Counted from the first letter of the stretch, positions 1-9,979 are shown. The stretch: DNA of 20,720 nucleotides from Russula earlei (GCA_025769875.1 JAGFNK010000828.1:1-20720); one strand, 5' to 3'. Translations and numbers: made by a program. Notes: generated by a model not told the origin, from the letters alone.

Positions 1-38
1 ACCTGTAATTGACCAACTTTATCACTCACCTTGCACAG

Positions 39-1581
39 AAAAGTTTCTCCAACTGTGGATCATCCCCCTATTCTTCTTTTTCCTCAGTGGTGTGTCCTTA
101 ATAGTGGCACGCCAACTTGGTTTGCTTTTTGGGCTGAGTCGCCCACACAGGTACGCTCCATTTCCATCCCCGCTCCTCTTGATTGCTCAGTACTCCTTCA
201 AGACACTTCGCCATGGCCGCTTCGATGATCATGAACTCGAACACTCTCCCAGTCGCGCTTCTCCAATCACTCGCTTTTCAGTCCCTGGGCTTGAATGGGG
301 TCATGATGATACCACCGATGCCATCGTCGGACGGGCCCTTACGTACCTTTTGCTCTGCGGTACTATGGGACAGTTTGTAAGTCCGCTTTGTTAATGGTGT
401 TGTCGAGACTCACCATTCAATCCATAGATTCGTTGGAGTTATGGAGTTCACTTACTCTCTAAAGCAATCTCTCCGGATGAGATCGAATCCAGAGAGCGTG
501 AGGATGAAACGTGTCCGCTTACGTCGGACATAGAGGACATACGGCACGAACTCGATGATGGCCGAGACCAGCTCAACCTCAACAATGCTTGGCGTAATGA
601 AAATCATCGAGATCTTGAGCAATACGTTTATGCCCTTCCCCCCTACCCCCTCGTACCACCCGTTTCGTATCCAGCTGATCCCGAAGCCAATCCAATGTCG
701 AACTTCGACGAAATTTCAGAAGGTGGAGATGTTCCGGTACTTACGCGTTCTCACCTACGCACGTTCGCGCAGCGTGTGCTATGCGCTGGAGCAAGGCTCC
801 GGAGAAGCACGATCTGGAGAAGTATGGCTAATTTTATGACGCCCCCCCTCTGGGCATCAGTCATATCCCTTGTGGTTGTGCTCAACCAGCCTTTACAACA
901 CTTTATCGATGGATATATGTGGCCGGTCCGCGGTGCCATTACTCAGGCAGGCGGTTGCTCGATTCCCCTAACTCTGGTCGTTCTCGGTGCATACTTCCAC
1001 AGGCCGCCCGACGAGGCTGAACTACAACTCCCTGATACACCTGGACAGCAGCAGCAAGTGACACTTACGAGTCGCTTACGGACGATTTTCTGCCTCGACC
1101 GCCGGGATAATTGGAAGGGGCCCAACCGCCGAGAATCAGGCGCGCTACGGCTTGGGAGCCCAGGCGAGGGGATGGCAATCTTTGTAACGATACTGGCGCG
1201 CATGTTCGTCGTACCCTTACTATTGCTGCCGCTTGTGGTACTCGGCGCGGTCTGGGGTACCCCAGGTGTGTTCAAAGAGTACGTCCTCACCGACATCAAT
1301 ACTGCTACTCTCGGGGTTTACACGCCCCCTGCCCAGCCCGGTGTTTATACTCAGCCAAGTGCTCCTGATAGCGTCCCCGCCCGCCGTGACGCTGGCGCAG
1401 GTCTGCTCCTCGTTTTCTCGGGGTTGCCGTCGCTGAGCTTGGTATTCCATAGATTACAGGAGTTACCAGTGATTCGTTGGAGCGACTGATAAGCCGAACC
1501 CTTTTCTGGTCGTATTGTCTCGTCGCACCTCCCCTTATCGTGGGGTATGTAATGACCGCCATGTTCATTACAAGGCTTTGA
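39..1581 (+). CDS. Auxin efflux carrier (AEC/PIN-like) family transporter, 3' part, with one frameshift
   Basis: Multi-pass membrane carrier of the fungal AEC family (relatives of yeast Ecm3); the substrate is unknown. The gene starts left of the window. Exons read as 39-150, 203-376, 428-1278, 1337-1400 and 1453-1581, all with GT-AG introns of 51-58 nt; 1-38 looks like the end of another intron. Family landmarks in order: the helix around IIPLFFFFLSG, the MNSNTLPVALLQSL motif, WGHDDTTDAIVGRALTYLLL, the variable polar loop (about 470-830), then MTPPLWASVI, GGCSIPLTLVVLGAYF, MFVVPLLLLPLVVLGA, DPVFILSQVLLIASPPAVTL and the final helix ending at TGA 1579-1581. The reading frame changes once, in the four-T run at 275-278: one extra T would restore the family sequence. 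The copy is therefore either a recent pseudogene or carries a sequencing error. The family call is firm; the functional state is not. Confidence 0.85.
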
Positions 1582-2254
1582 GTGTCGCCGACTGGCAGCG
1601 CCTACAGCGATTTACCTCATAACATGCCGGTTCAAGGGATAAATATCTGGAACCGAAGGTATTCGCATAACGTCACTATTCGTCTCGAAAGCACACTCAA
1701 GCACATGGCGAAAAGACGAGCGTGAGTAGCAATGTGAGCATTGGGGCTTGAACCGCTGATGGTCAGTCAGGCAATGCGAGGGACGCCTTTTTGGGTTAGT
1801 GACTAGATAGATGCTTGCTATTACTCTATCTTAAATGCTACTTGTCATCCTGAAATAGAGGTCCTGGTGTATTGCTGTTCAGTGCATGCGTCAGAGAACG
1901 CAGCTGTTGAACGTTGAACGTTGGACCCGAACCGATAGTTAGCGATCATCAAGCCGGCCCGAATTTAGCGCTTAGCATCGAATACATGCACGCGCGATCC
2001 AAACGCTTGAGTCATTCATAGAAGTTAGTAAAACTCAGCGTACGAAGCGCGCACTTCATCACGGGGAATGCCCTTTGTTATGCAAAGCGCGAATCAAAGA
2101 TAGCGGACAAGTAGCAGCTGCAGTAAAAAAATTTACTCAACATATCAGAACGGCCTGAGACTTTTACAAATGACGACTTCAACGGCTTCTCTTACTGGAC
2201 AGGATGCAATCATGCGGGCACTATTCGTCGGCGACTCATTTTTTCTTCCCCCAT
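1582..2254. other. Intergenic region between convergent genes, no gene seen
   Basis: This separates the ends of the AEC gene (+) and the first NmrA-like gene (-). No open frame with family-like content was found on either strand. Small structures only: a tandem repetition of the heptamer TTGAACG near 1906-1920, and a short inverted repeat AGTAAA/TTTACT around an A-rich loop near 2121-2137. It presumably holds the two 3' UTRs. Confidence 0.6.
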
Positions 2255-3288
2255 TCACGCAACGGGGAGGTTGTCGAGCACAGGGGTTGGATTCCAGTCG
2301 GGATACAGGTGGTTATCGGTTCGTGGGAATGGTCCCGTAGTCGCCCAGAACTTGTGCAAGTAAGTACTGATGTCCTCGGGGTTCGTGGCAAGTTTTGCAT
2401 CGAGCTCTGAAACAGGAACGTAGGTCACCTCCAGCTTCTTTGCAGTCTTTCTTTCGTATGCCTTGAATATCTCGTTGAACGACTGTTTCAGGAGTGCCTG
2501 TCAGTTACTCACGCAATATTGTGTATGCGTGAATTTTGTGTTGCACGTACCTTGTTGTCCCCTGCGATGGTGAAGGACTTGTTCTTCAGTTGTTCGGGAG
2601 GGAAGTGCGTCAAAACGTAGGAGAGATATCGGGCGATATCAGGTCTGGAGGTAAACGAGATTGGCTTGTTCCCATCGCCGCCAACAGACACTTTCCCGCT
2701 CGTGATATCGAGGTTCAAGAACCTTTGACCCGTTTTCAACTCGATGAACGGTCAAGCAGAGGAAAAATGGAACGTACGGGGCCCAAATGTAATCCGCGAA
2801 TGGGCCCGTGTAGAAGAAGGTGTATGGGATACCCAAGACTTTCAGCTCGTCCTGAATGTTCGCCTTTTGGCCGAACAGCCCCTCGGTCTCCCCTTCCGTT
2901 ATCCCTCCGAACTCTGAAGGAATGAACAGCTTGACGCCTGCTTCCTTCGCGGCCTCGGCAATTTTTCTTTGAACGTCAAGGGCAGCCCCCGAAATCGTAC
3001 AGATGACGACGTGCACGCCAGTCAAGGCATTCTTGATAGATCCCGGGTTGGAATAGTCGACCGGAATCACTTTGGCATCCCCCACGAGCGTGGTCTTGGA
3101 GCCCTACTCGCAGCGCCGATGAGTAACGCGTCGCAGCCTCGAATTTCTTTTGGATGGTACTTTACCTGACGAGTAAGGACGACAACATCGTTGACGGTTC
3201 CGACGGCCTTCTCCTTCAGGAACTGCTGCACAATGTAGTTGCCGAGTGTTCCAGCCCCAACAATGGCGAAGTTCTTGTATCCAGACAT
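2255..3288 (-). CDS. NmrA-like / isoflavone-reductase-like NAD(P)-binding protein, copy 1
   Basis: Predicted soluble oxidoreductase or redox sensor of the atypical short-chain dehydrogenase class (NmrA/PCBER/isoflavone reductase); substrate unknown. Exons on the minus strand are 3288-3166, 3103-2778, 2722-2551 and 2482-2255, with GT-AG introns of 62, 55 and 68 nt, giving 282 residues. The start is ATG 3288, directly before the Rossmann strand. Visible motifs: MSGYKNFAIVGAGTLG with the dinucleotide loop at residues 11-16; VVVLTRQ at 35-41, whose Arg is typical for NADP(H) preference; KLFIPSEFG around 99-107; Lys121 in FGQK, at the place of the family's catalytic Lys; and the C-terminal stretch DNHLYPDWNP. 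Length and motif order fit an intact member. It is paralogous to the gene at 5852-6866 with the same exon sizes. A TATA-like box lies about 70 nt upstream of the ATG. Confidence 0.92.
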
Positions 3289-3355
3289 TATGCTGAGAGG
3301 ACAATTCAGTGTGCGTGTTATAGGGGCGATGCCTGCTTCCTGCTTCCTAGCTCCT

Positions 3356-3365
3356 CCTTATATCC
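3356..3365 (-). promoter_or_regulatory. TATA-like box of NmrA-like copy 1
   Basis: On the minus strand the sequence reads GGATATAAGG, about 70 nt before the ATG at 3288. The spacing suits a fungal TATA element followed by a short 5' UTR. It is assigned by position and consensus only. Confidence 0.4.
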
Positions 3366-4328
3366 TTCCCGTTCAACCTCAGCCTCAGCCACATCGTCAT
3401 CACGCTTACAAATCCGCTCACCTAAGAGGGAGCGGCCAACTCAAGAAAGAAATCTCAGCGCCGGCGGCTACAGCTGTTCCATGCGTTAGCATTACCCGAT
3501 AAGTATATTAGGATGGCTGGGGCGGTAAGAGGGTGTTAGCCTGGGGTATAGTGTATGGTCATCGTTTGTTGGTATTATAACTTTGACTTGCTCTTGCCTC
3601 AACCTGGATCCCAGACTGTCCGCGTTTTACGCAGGCTGCTGTCTCTTCTAAGAACCGAAGCAGATCTTGGGACAAAGATATGATGCAAGAATGGAATCGC
3701 GTCAACGGTGGACGTGGGTGCAATGCATGATGATGTGACCTATTTCCTTGGCTCAGAGTTCCCAATGTGCTCAGAGTTTCTCTGATAGGTAATAAGACGT
3801 GGCTTGGAAGTGGGTGAGCGTGACTGGGAAGTAGACTGGGACGCGATTCGGAGAATGGCACGATAGAAGTAACCGCTCCGAAAGCTTGGTTCTTTGTTGA
3901 AGTAACGATCCCGAGATCGGATGCTACCATTGGCGAGTGCGAAGACGCCAACTACGAAGACGGGACGAGAAAGTCGAGGAGCTGATTAGAGAGAATCGCG
4001 GTCATAAATGACGTGGAACTGCCGGCTGATGACGACCATGACGTTGCATGCACCAAGTCGGTCGTCCGTTGCCGTGGCGAGCCAGCACAAAGGGGCGGTC
4101 GAGTGTTTTGGGCGACGTCGCTAACGAGGAATGCGAGGCACGGCTCCGTGCAGAACGATTTAACATGCTGTTGTCTTGAGAGGAGAGGGGTCGAGATCGA
4201 GGCTTACAACAGAACTCTTCCCACGCACCACAGCCATTATAATAAACCCGACAAATGACCTGGTGAGTTCACCCACTGTACAGCAGACGGCCGACCATCT
4301 CAAGTACTGTGTAAGATATATTTTAGCT
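3366..4328. other. Intergenic, upstream of NmrA-like copy 1; contains a block shared with copy 2
   Basis: No supported gene. An open frame on the minus strand (3951-3559) has composition but no recognisable family or splice partner. Around 3690-3770 there is a weakly conserved block (GAATGG, CGTCAACG, CATGATG, CTCAGAG) about 400 nt before the NmrA ATG. Similar words in the same order occur about 365-450 nt before the second copy's ATG. The last part (4170-4328) may be the degenerate 5' end of the DUF6535 relic that follows. Confidence 0.4.
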
Positions 4329-5480
4329 CGTATGTATACTTTCCTCACCAAGTTTGCAGATGACCAGCGAAACAAGTTGGCCGAACGCTGGCAAAAGGAC
4401 GCAGTGAGCACGATTATCTTCCGAGTCGTAAGTCTCAGCGTTCCCTTCCACCGTGTATCAATTCGAAATAAACAAACAGATTGGTTAACTCTCCGCTGTC
4501 CTCGCTGCACTCACTGTTGTCCCCTAGACCTCATGGCCAACTGGCAAAATACAGAAGTTCTTTTCTTCATTCTATCCTGCGAAAATCTATGAACTTCAAG
4601 TTGACTCGAATGGCTCTCCCCTCGCCATTCCCTCTACTGTGGCTCAACGTCTGGCCTTCTCCCCTCAAAGATATGCTGTCTAGGCGAACTCCCTCTGGTT
4701 CTTGACCATGTCGATCACCCTTGCATATGCAATGCTAGCGACATCTATGCAGCAGTGGGCCCGTCGATGCCTTAGGATCTCCGAGCCCAACGGTTGCGCA
4801 CCACAAGAACGCGTGCGGATCCGTGCATTCTTTGCGAATGGCCTACAAACTTAGTCCTTTCTCGGCTATCGAACTACTTACATCCCCTTGTACATTTTCC
4901 TTATTCATTTTCATCATTTGTCTACGCATTTACCTCTTCAATATCGACCATATGATTTCAACAAGGTGGTTTGTTGGGTGGCACTTTTTGTCTGCGGTAT
5001 ATGGATGCATCACGTTTATGCCAGCTCTCTGGCTAGACTCCATACTATTCACCACTGTCTCCAAACACTTAGTTTCTTTGGACCGGCATGCCGTTCTTAA
5101 CCGTTTATGTCCCTCCCTGTTTACCATTCCTTACCGCCGTGTGACCCCTTGTTGCCTTATGTTCGGTCGTTACCGACGGCTCTGTAGTGCCATGGTCTCC
5201 AGCCCAATCGGCACTGGTGGCAGCTCATATGGGATGTGGAGAAAGCAACCAGAGAGGCTATTTTGGAACGATCAACGGGCGTTTCTTGTGTTCAAGATGA
5301 TGCACTGAACGTTTCCTCGAATCCATTTCGGGCTTCTTTCACGGTGAACCAGGAGGTCTCGGAGGTCTCCGACTCCGTCTTCCTGGAAGAGTCGAGGGAA
5401 GAATCACCGATCCACTGAATGCATTCTTGGGTCGCACGTTGTCATCATATCCGGTCTCCACTTCAATCAATATAACTCGA
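4329..5480 (+). pseudogene. DUF6535 gene relic, copy 1
   Basis: Remains of a DUF6535 protein, a basidiomycete-specific, membrane-associated family of unknown function. Recognisable in order: the first domain exon around 4332-4427 (LAERWQKDAVSTIIF), an intron 4428-4479 with intact GTAAGT and CAG, then LSAVLAALTVV, IYELQVDSNGSPLAIPSTVA, RYAV, ANSLWFLTMSITLAYAMLAT, SMQQWARR and IRAFFANG in one frame. That frame has in-frame stops at 4486 (TAA), 4525, 4681 and 4852 (TAG). Further on the frame switches repeatedly: LFIFIICLRIYLFNIDH in frame 2, KVVCWVALFV in frame 1, VYGCITFMPALWLDS in frame 2, and ERFLESISGFFH then LNAFLGRTLSSYPV in frame 3. It cannot encode a full protein. It lies between the two NmrA-like genes on the opposite strand. 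Confidence 0.8.
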
Positions 5481-5851
5481 TGTTCCCTTTTATTCCGTGG
5501 GTTCAAACGGCCCACGTCGATCCCAGCTACCGTCTAATTGATCTCGCGTTCACTCTGGATACGATATACATCATTTCCTCACATTTTCATGCCGTCCCTT
5601 CCCACTTTGAACCATTTTCCTTGGTTAACGATGATGAAGCTGCGCTTCCACCCTTAATAGATCACCTTCTGATCGACTCCCATTCGTCCTTCGAGAGCTT
5701 GTCATCTGCACTGGGCGTGAAGCGTGACCATTGCGGATGTTTTAGGTTTATTTCCATGGAGCTCTTCATTGTTAAACTCTCTGGCTCACTATTCCTCTTA
5801 CAGGACAGATGGATGCAGTGCTACTGTTGGGTGGCCGTTTCTCTACCCCAT

Positions 5852-6866
5852 CTACGCAACTGGGACGTTATCGATTGCCGCGGACGGATTCCAATCTGGA
5901 TACAGATGGTTGTCGTTCTTCCGGAACGGTCCCGTAGTTGCCCAGAGCTTGTGAAGGACGGCGGCAAAGTCCTGAGGATTGACGGCTAATCTTGCGTCAT
6001 ATTCAGAAACAGGGATGTACGTTACATCCAGTTTCTTCCCGGTCTTCTCTTCGTATGCTTTGAATATCTCGTTGAATGACTGTTTCGGGACGTTACCGTC
6101 AAACACCGAGGAGCGTATATGACCCCAAGCACATACCTTGTTGTCGCCCGCAATGGTGAAGGAACGGTCGTTCAATTGCTCAGCAGGGAGGTGTGTCAGA
6201 ACATAAGAAATGTATCTGGCAATATCGGATCTAGAGGTGAGGGAAATTTGTTTGTTGCCATCTCCGCCAACGGATACTTTCCCCTTCGTGACATCGAGGT
6301 CCAAGAACCTGCTTAATCGTCAACGGAACGACAGAAGGGAGACATTTAGAAACGTACGATGCCCAAATGAAGTCTGCGAAAGGTCCAGTATAAAAGAGGG
6401 CGTACGATAGACCCACCGCCTTCAGCTGGTCCTGAACTCTGGCCTTCGCACCGAAAAGTCCTTCCGTCGCTCCCTCTGTGGGTACCCCGAATTCGGACGG
6501 GACGAACAACTTGACGCCAACCTCTTTCGCGGCTTCGGCGATTCCCCCTTGCAGCGGAAGAGCCACGCCGGCGATGGTTGAGATGACGACATCAATGCCA
6601 GCGAGAGCACGCTTGAGAGATTCCTTGTTGGTGTAATCGACTGGAATCACCTTGGCATCTCCTTCAATGGACGTTTTGGATCCCTTCCATAGACGGTGAG
6701 CGCGCAATGCATGACATCGACGAGCAAGGCGTACAAGGCTTACCTCGCGTGTAAGGACGACGACCTGATTGACAGTTCCGGCAGCCTTGTCTTTCAAGAA
6801 CTGCTGGGTGACGACGCTACCTATAAGACCAGCACCAACAATAGCAAAGTTCTTGTAGCCAGACAT
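5852..6866 (-). CDS. NmrA-like / isoflavone-reductase-like NAD(P)-binding protein, copy 2
   Basis: Second member of the tandem pair, predicted to be a cytosolic NAD(P)H-binding oxidoreductase or redox sensor with unknown substrate. Exons on the minus strand are 6866-6744, 6683-6358, 6308-6137 and 6079-5852 (introns 60, 49 and 57 nt), again giving 282 residues; exon lengths and phases equal those of the copy at 2255-3288. Motifs: IVGAGLIG at residues 9-16, VVVLTRE at 35-41, KLFVPSEFG at 99-107, Lys121 in FGAK, GPFADFIWAS ending at 150, FTIAGDNK before the third intron, and a C-terminus ending NVPVA. No stop or frame break is visible. Because all key residues are kept, both copies could be active. 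The introns differ much more than the exons, which argues for selection on the protein. Confidence 0.92.
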
Positions 6867-6927
6867 GTTTTGTTACAGTATGTGAAATGTCGAGGGAGTT
6901 TACGTCCCTAGGCTCCAGTCGTTTTCC

Positions 6928-6938
6928 TTTAAATAATA
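6928..6938 (-). promoter_or_regulatory. TATA-like AT box of NmrA-like copy 2
   Basis: The minus strand reads TATTATTTAAA about 65-75 nt upstream of the ATG at 6866, the same distance as the TATA-like box of the first copy. The function is inferred from position only. Confidence 0.35.
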
Positions 6939-7701
6939 CGATCACCACACGCACTCTTTTACGCACTCTCGAAATATGAAGATGCATATACTAGTAATAA
7001 CTACTATGACATACCAAATGTATTTCATCAGTCATCATAACAAATTCCCTGACGTGGCTATTCGGCATAACAGTCTAAGATGGCGACAAGCGGCGCAAGC
7101 CTTACAAATACCATATCGTGACTCAGCTCTCCCCATCGTTGTTATCGAGGCTCGGGGATCGTTTCCTACTCCCTTGGCGTAGTCGCAGAAAACGCTGACT
7201 GCGGAGCCAGAACAGGATGTTGTGATAACCGAATGGCGTCAACGTTGACATTGACATTGATTGTCATCTACACCACATCATGATGTGGCCCATTTTATTG
7301 ATTCTCTGAACTTTCTCTGCGTTCGTTTTCAAATGGTCACTGCCGGCGCAAATTCTCAGCTGGTAGGTGCCTAGAAGTTCTTGACTCGTCAGCCTGAATT
7401 CTGATTGCGCGTCGTTTTTTCTTGTGCGCTCGCTCAGGTACTGTCGATATCGACGGGCCTTGGCCCCTTTGAATGAATGTCAGACGATTTGATAAGATAT
7501 TACTCAGCCTCGGTCGCCCAAAAACCCAACAGTTAATCAGAAGAGGCACCAGCACTGCACTGTATCCAGGGCATTTTGATACGCACATTGCACAGGGCCA
7601 TGACTCGATGTGGGAATGGCCAATCGTGATGTGATTCTGACCCCATTGGGAGACTCATTGATCAACGAAATGACGAACCCCGACGGTCTTCAGTTGTATC
7701 T
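6939..7701. other. Intergenic, no gene seen
   Basis: This is the upstream region of NmrA-like copy 2. It contains the counterpart (about 7230-7310) of the block also found upstream of copy 1, and a run of short repeats around 7238-7265 (GTTGACATTGACATTGA). Open frames here are short and show no family resemblance. Confidence 0.4.
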
Positions 7702-7893
7702 CTAATCCTGCGACTTGGGAAATATCCTCGCCCATGCAATTTCGCCCGTCCGCCTTATGAGCTCCCGTGTCCACTGTTCAGGTGGTCCCCGAATGTAGTA
7801 GTCCGTCAAGAGGACAGTGCTTGGATCCACGGCCGTCCCCGTCTTGCTAGATGCCGTCCTGTCATCCCACTGCCAGTGTTTCCCACCTGCGCA
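7702..7893 (-). CDS. Unrecognised coding-like open frame, no clear start
   Basis: The minus-strand frame is open from just after a TGA (7896-7894) to TAG 7704-7702. Its conceptual product has about 63 residues and looks protein-like: GGKHWQWDD near the N-terminus, then VLLTDYYIRGPPEQWT and RTGEIAWARIFPKSQD at the end. There is no ATG in this frame, so it would be the last exon of a spliced gene or a remnant of one. A TATA-like TTTAAATA lies upstream near 7960. A tiny first exon (ATGCGCAG) spliced to about 7846 could be imagined but is speculative. I do not recognise the family. Confidence 0.3.
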   Translation of the reverse strand, partial: CAGGKHWQWDDRTASSKTGTAVDPSTVLLTDYYIRGPPEQWTRELIRRTGEIAWARIFPKSQD

Positions 7894-8406
7894 TCACTTC
7901 TTGGGATGCGCTCAGGCTGGGTTTCGATGATTGAGGGCGGAGAGGAAGGCAGTGAGTGGGTATTTAAAATTGAGCGTTTGACGATGCATAGTTCCTGGCC
8001 GTCGCGTTTCCGTGTTTCTCATTTTTGTTCTGATTGAGGGACATCATGTGCATCGCCCGTCCGTGAAGATGTCGATAAGGAAGCTTACTATGTGTAGACC
8101 TCTGACGGGCAGGGGGTTTTGGATGGCAGTGACGCTCCTCATGATGGACCTTGGAAAGGTACATAAACCCCAATCTCCTCCGCGATGTATAACCATCGCC
8201 CGTCTCAGTCAGCGTTGTGCGTCTTTCAATTTTCTGCCATTCTCCTACTATCCACTAGGCTGAGATTCAGTTTCCCAACAGCTATCTTGACTTGAATTTC
8301 ACAATCTCGATTTTGTTCAGGTTGGTCTTCAGTCCTGCAGTCGTAGCGTCCTTCACCTCGGAGTACCGTGACATCGGCTGACGCAAAGGTACCCAACCTA
8401 TAATAG
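7894..8406. other. Intergenic, no gene seen
   Basis: This lies between the open frame ending at 7702 and the gene starting at 8407. Short open frames on both strands (for example 8012-8263 plus) have no recognisable content. A TATA-like element on the minus strand lies near 7960. The putative 5' UTR of the next gene shows no clear TATA box. Confidence 0.4.
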
Positions 8407-8972
8407 ATGGGAAACCTCATTTCCAGAAATAATTCCGGTTTTGACCTGACCTTGACTTTACCGGATAGTCAGGTGGTGCTCTTCAGGAATACAGCTGAAC
8501 TAAATTCGACAGAGCTTGGCGAAACTACTGTGACACATCAGACCACCCCAATTTACACCTTCACGCTCTATCAGGGTATTCACATCGCCGAAATAACTTC
8601 TATCGATTTGGTGAGTTTATCATATCTGGACAGACTTCAACGCCTCGACTAGAACTAATCTCCCGAACCTCATTAGAATGGGGCCGTCACGTTCAAGAAT
8701 AACACTGGTGAAGACCTCACTTTGGTTTTGCCGACCGGTATGGCGACGGCTTTTCCCAAAGGACAAACTGCCGTGTATTCGAACACGGGAACATATTCTG
8801 CCCACGCCGGCCCGAGCCTTCCCACTCCAATTTATAACTTCAAATATCATAGGGGTATTATCGCCGTCGACGTGAATGATATTGTCAAGCAGCCACCCGT
8901 AAGTTCTCATGTTTACAGCCTGTTGATAAAGCCTAATCCATGCACGACGATATTCTTCAGAAAGTGAATTGA
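8407..8972 (+). CDS. Small two-repeat protein, one repeat per exon, probable N-myristoylation; family unknown
   Basis: Exons 8407-8610, 8677-8898 and 8961-8972 (introns 66 and 62 nt: GTGAGT...TTAG and GTAAGT...TCAG) give 145 residues. Both long exons are bounded by phase-0 introns, and the last exon encodes only KVN and the stop. Exon 1 and exon 2 encode related units: RNNSGFDLTLTLP (residues 7-19) matches KNNTGEDLTLVLP (75-87), and TTPIYTFTLYQGI (46-58) matches PTPIYNFKYHRGI (117-129). The first offset is 68 residues, exactly the length of exon 1; a small insertion makes the second 71. The alternating hydrophobic pattern suggests beta strands. The N-terminus MGNLIS fits the MGxxxS myristoylation consensus, so membrane attachment is plausible. 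There are no transmembrane segments or signal peptide. An in-frame TAG lies two bases before the ATG, which supports this start. I do not recognise the family and propose no function. Confidence 0.75.
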
Positions 8973-9979
8973 GGATTGGAACCAAGCCCACTAGTACTAC
9001 GAACAAGTTCGGATCCAACTCTGGACACTTTCACACTCGTGCCCGTGCTGGTTGATATCGTGTACTTTTGGTCTCTACTTCTGTTTCTGCTTTCTGAATT
9101 TGCATGGATCTCGTGAGCCCGCGTTGCTGTGCCCAGCTGGAATCAAACTCTACTCCGCCATGACAGAAGGCGTGATGCAGGCGTGACCTCCAGCCAAAAT
9201 ATTACTCGAAAACCACTTGATGGACCTCCATTTTTCTTTTCTAGAATAACATCAGTGGCACTCAATAGTATAGCTACAAAGTTTTTAATGGAGTTGTTCG
9301 AGCAGATACAGGGAGGTTCGGGCTGGACGCCTCACGCCACCTCACGTGCCAGACACTGTTGTGACGGTTTTCCAGCGCTAGCGTCGAGCTAGAGAGGTCG
9401 CCGCGAACCTTCGTGGAGCAGCACTGCACGGCAACATTAAACCAAACGCCCCCCGTCAGAACGTCGCGTCTCCGAGTCCGATCTTCGGCTACATACCCCT
9501 TCGGTCATCAAAGCTCGTGCGGGTCTTCCACCCTTTTTACCTCATCCAGTTTGGCAGAAGGCTTCGAAGGCGCCGAATCCTATCTTCAAAGCTATTCGGA
9601 CATGACCTCATCGTTTATAAAACGCCTTCGTCTGTTTGAGTATGCCCACGGACCAGACGAATGGGAGCTTCTCCCTAACTATTCACAGTGCGCCAGCTGC
9701 ATTCGTCGGCCCCATCATTTGGAGGCACTGACTCGGACCATCGACCGTGCATTTTGACTGCAGCCGTTGCCGAGGTTGGGCACTCGCGCTTGGTTTAGCT
9801 TCTGCGTCTTGATATGATGGAATGTAGGTAACCTTTAAGCCCTGTCACGAGTCGTGCATTTCCGCGCCATGCATTCTCTACCTCGGTTGTTATACAGGAA
9901 CACGAGCGTATTATTGTGTCATTACTAATGGCCACGATGTTACCATTGCGACCTCCATGACATTATAATGTCCACCGTT
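8973..9979. other. Mostly empty; weak unrecognised open frame at about 9395-9757 (+)
   Basis: The plus-strand frame ending at the TGA at 9755-9757 contains a coding-like stretch (EGFEGAESYLQSYSDM, then FIKRLRLFEYAHGPDEWELL) resembling the leucine-rich part of basidiomycete F-box proteins. There is no ATG, no F-box and no convincing exon before it. It may be a gene remnant. The rest (9019-9390 and 9758-9979) shows nothing recognisable; the last part is probably 3' UTR of the BIG1-like gene. Confidence 0.25.

Noticed and set aside
151..280. An alternative intron ending in the strong-looking acceptor TTTTCAG at 275-280 that would avoid the AEC frameshift
   Set aside because: It would remove the conserved LPVALLQSL motif, and the joined frame meets a TGA within four codons.
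1738..1765. tRNA-like T-loop word on the minus strand (GGTTCAAGCCCC)
   Set aside because: The flanking bases cannot form the five-pair T stem, and no anticodon or acceptor stem is found around it.
3559..3951. Minus-strand open frame of 130 codons upstream of NmrA-like copy 1
   Set aside because: Pro/Ser/His-rich without motifs; part of it overlaps the upstream block shared between the two NmrA promoters, which suggests regulatory rather than coding DNA.
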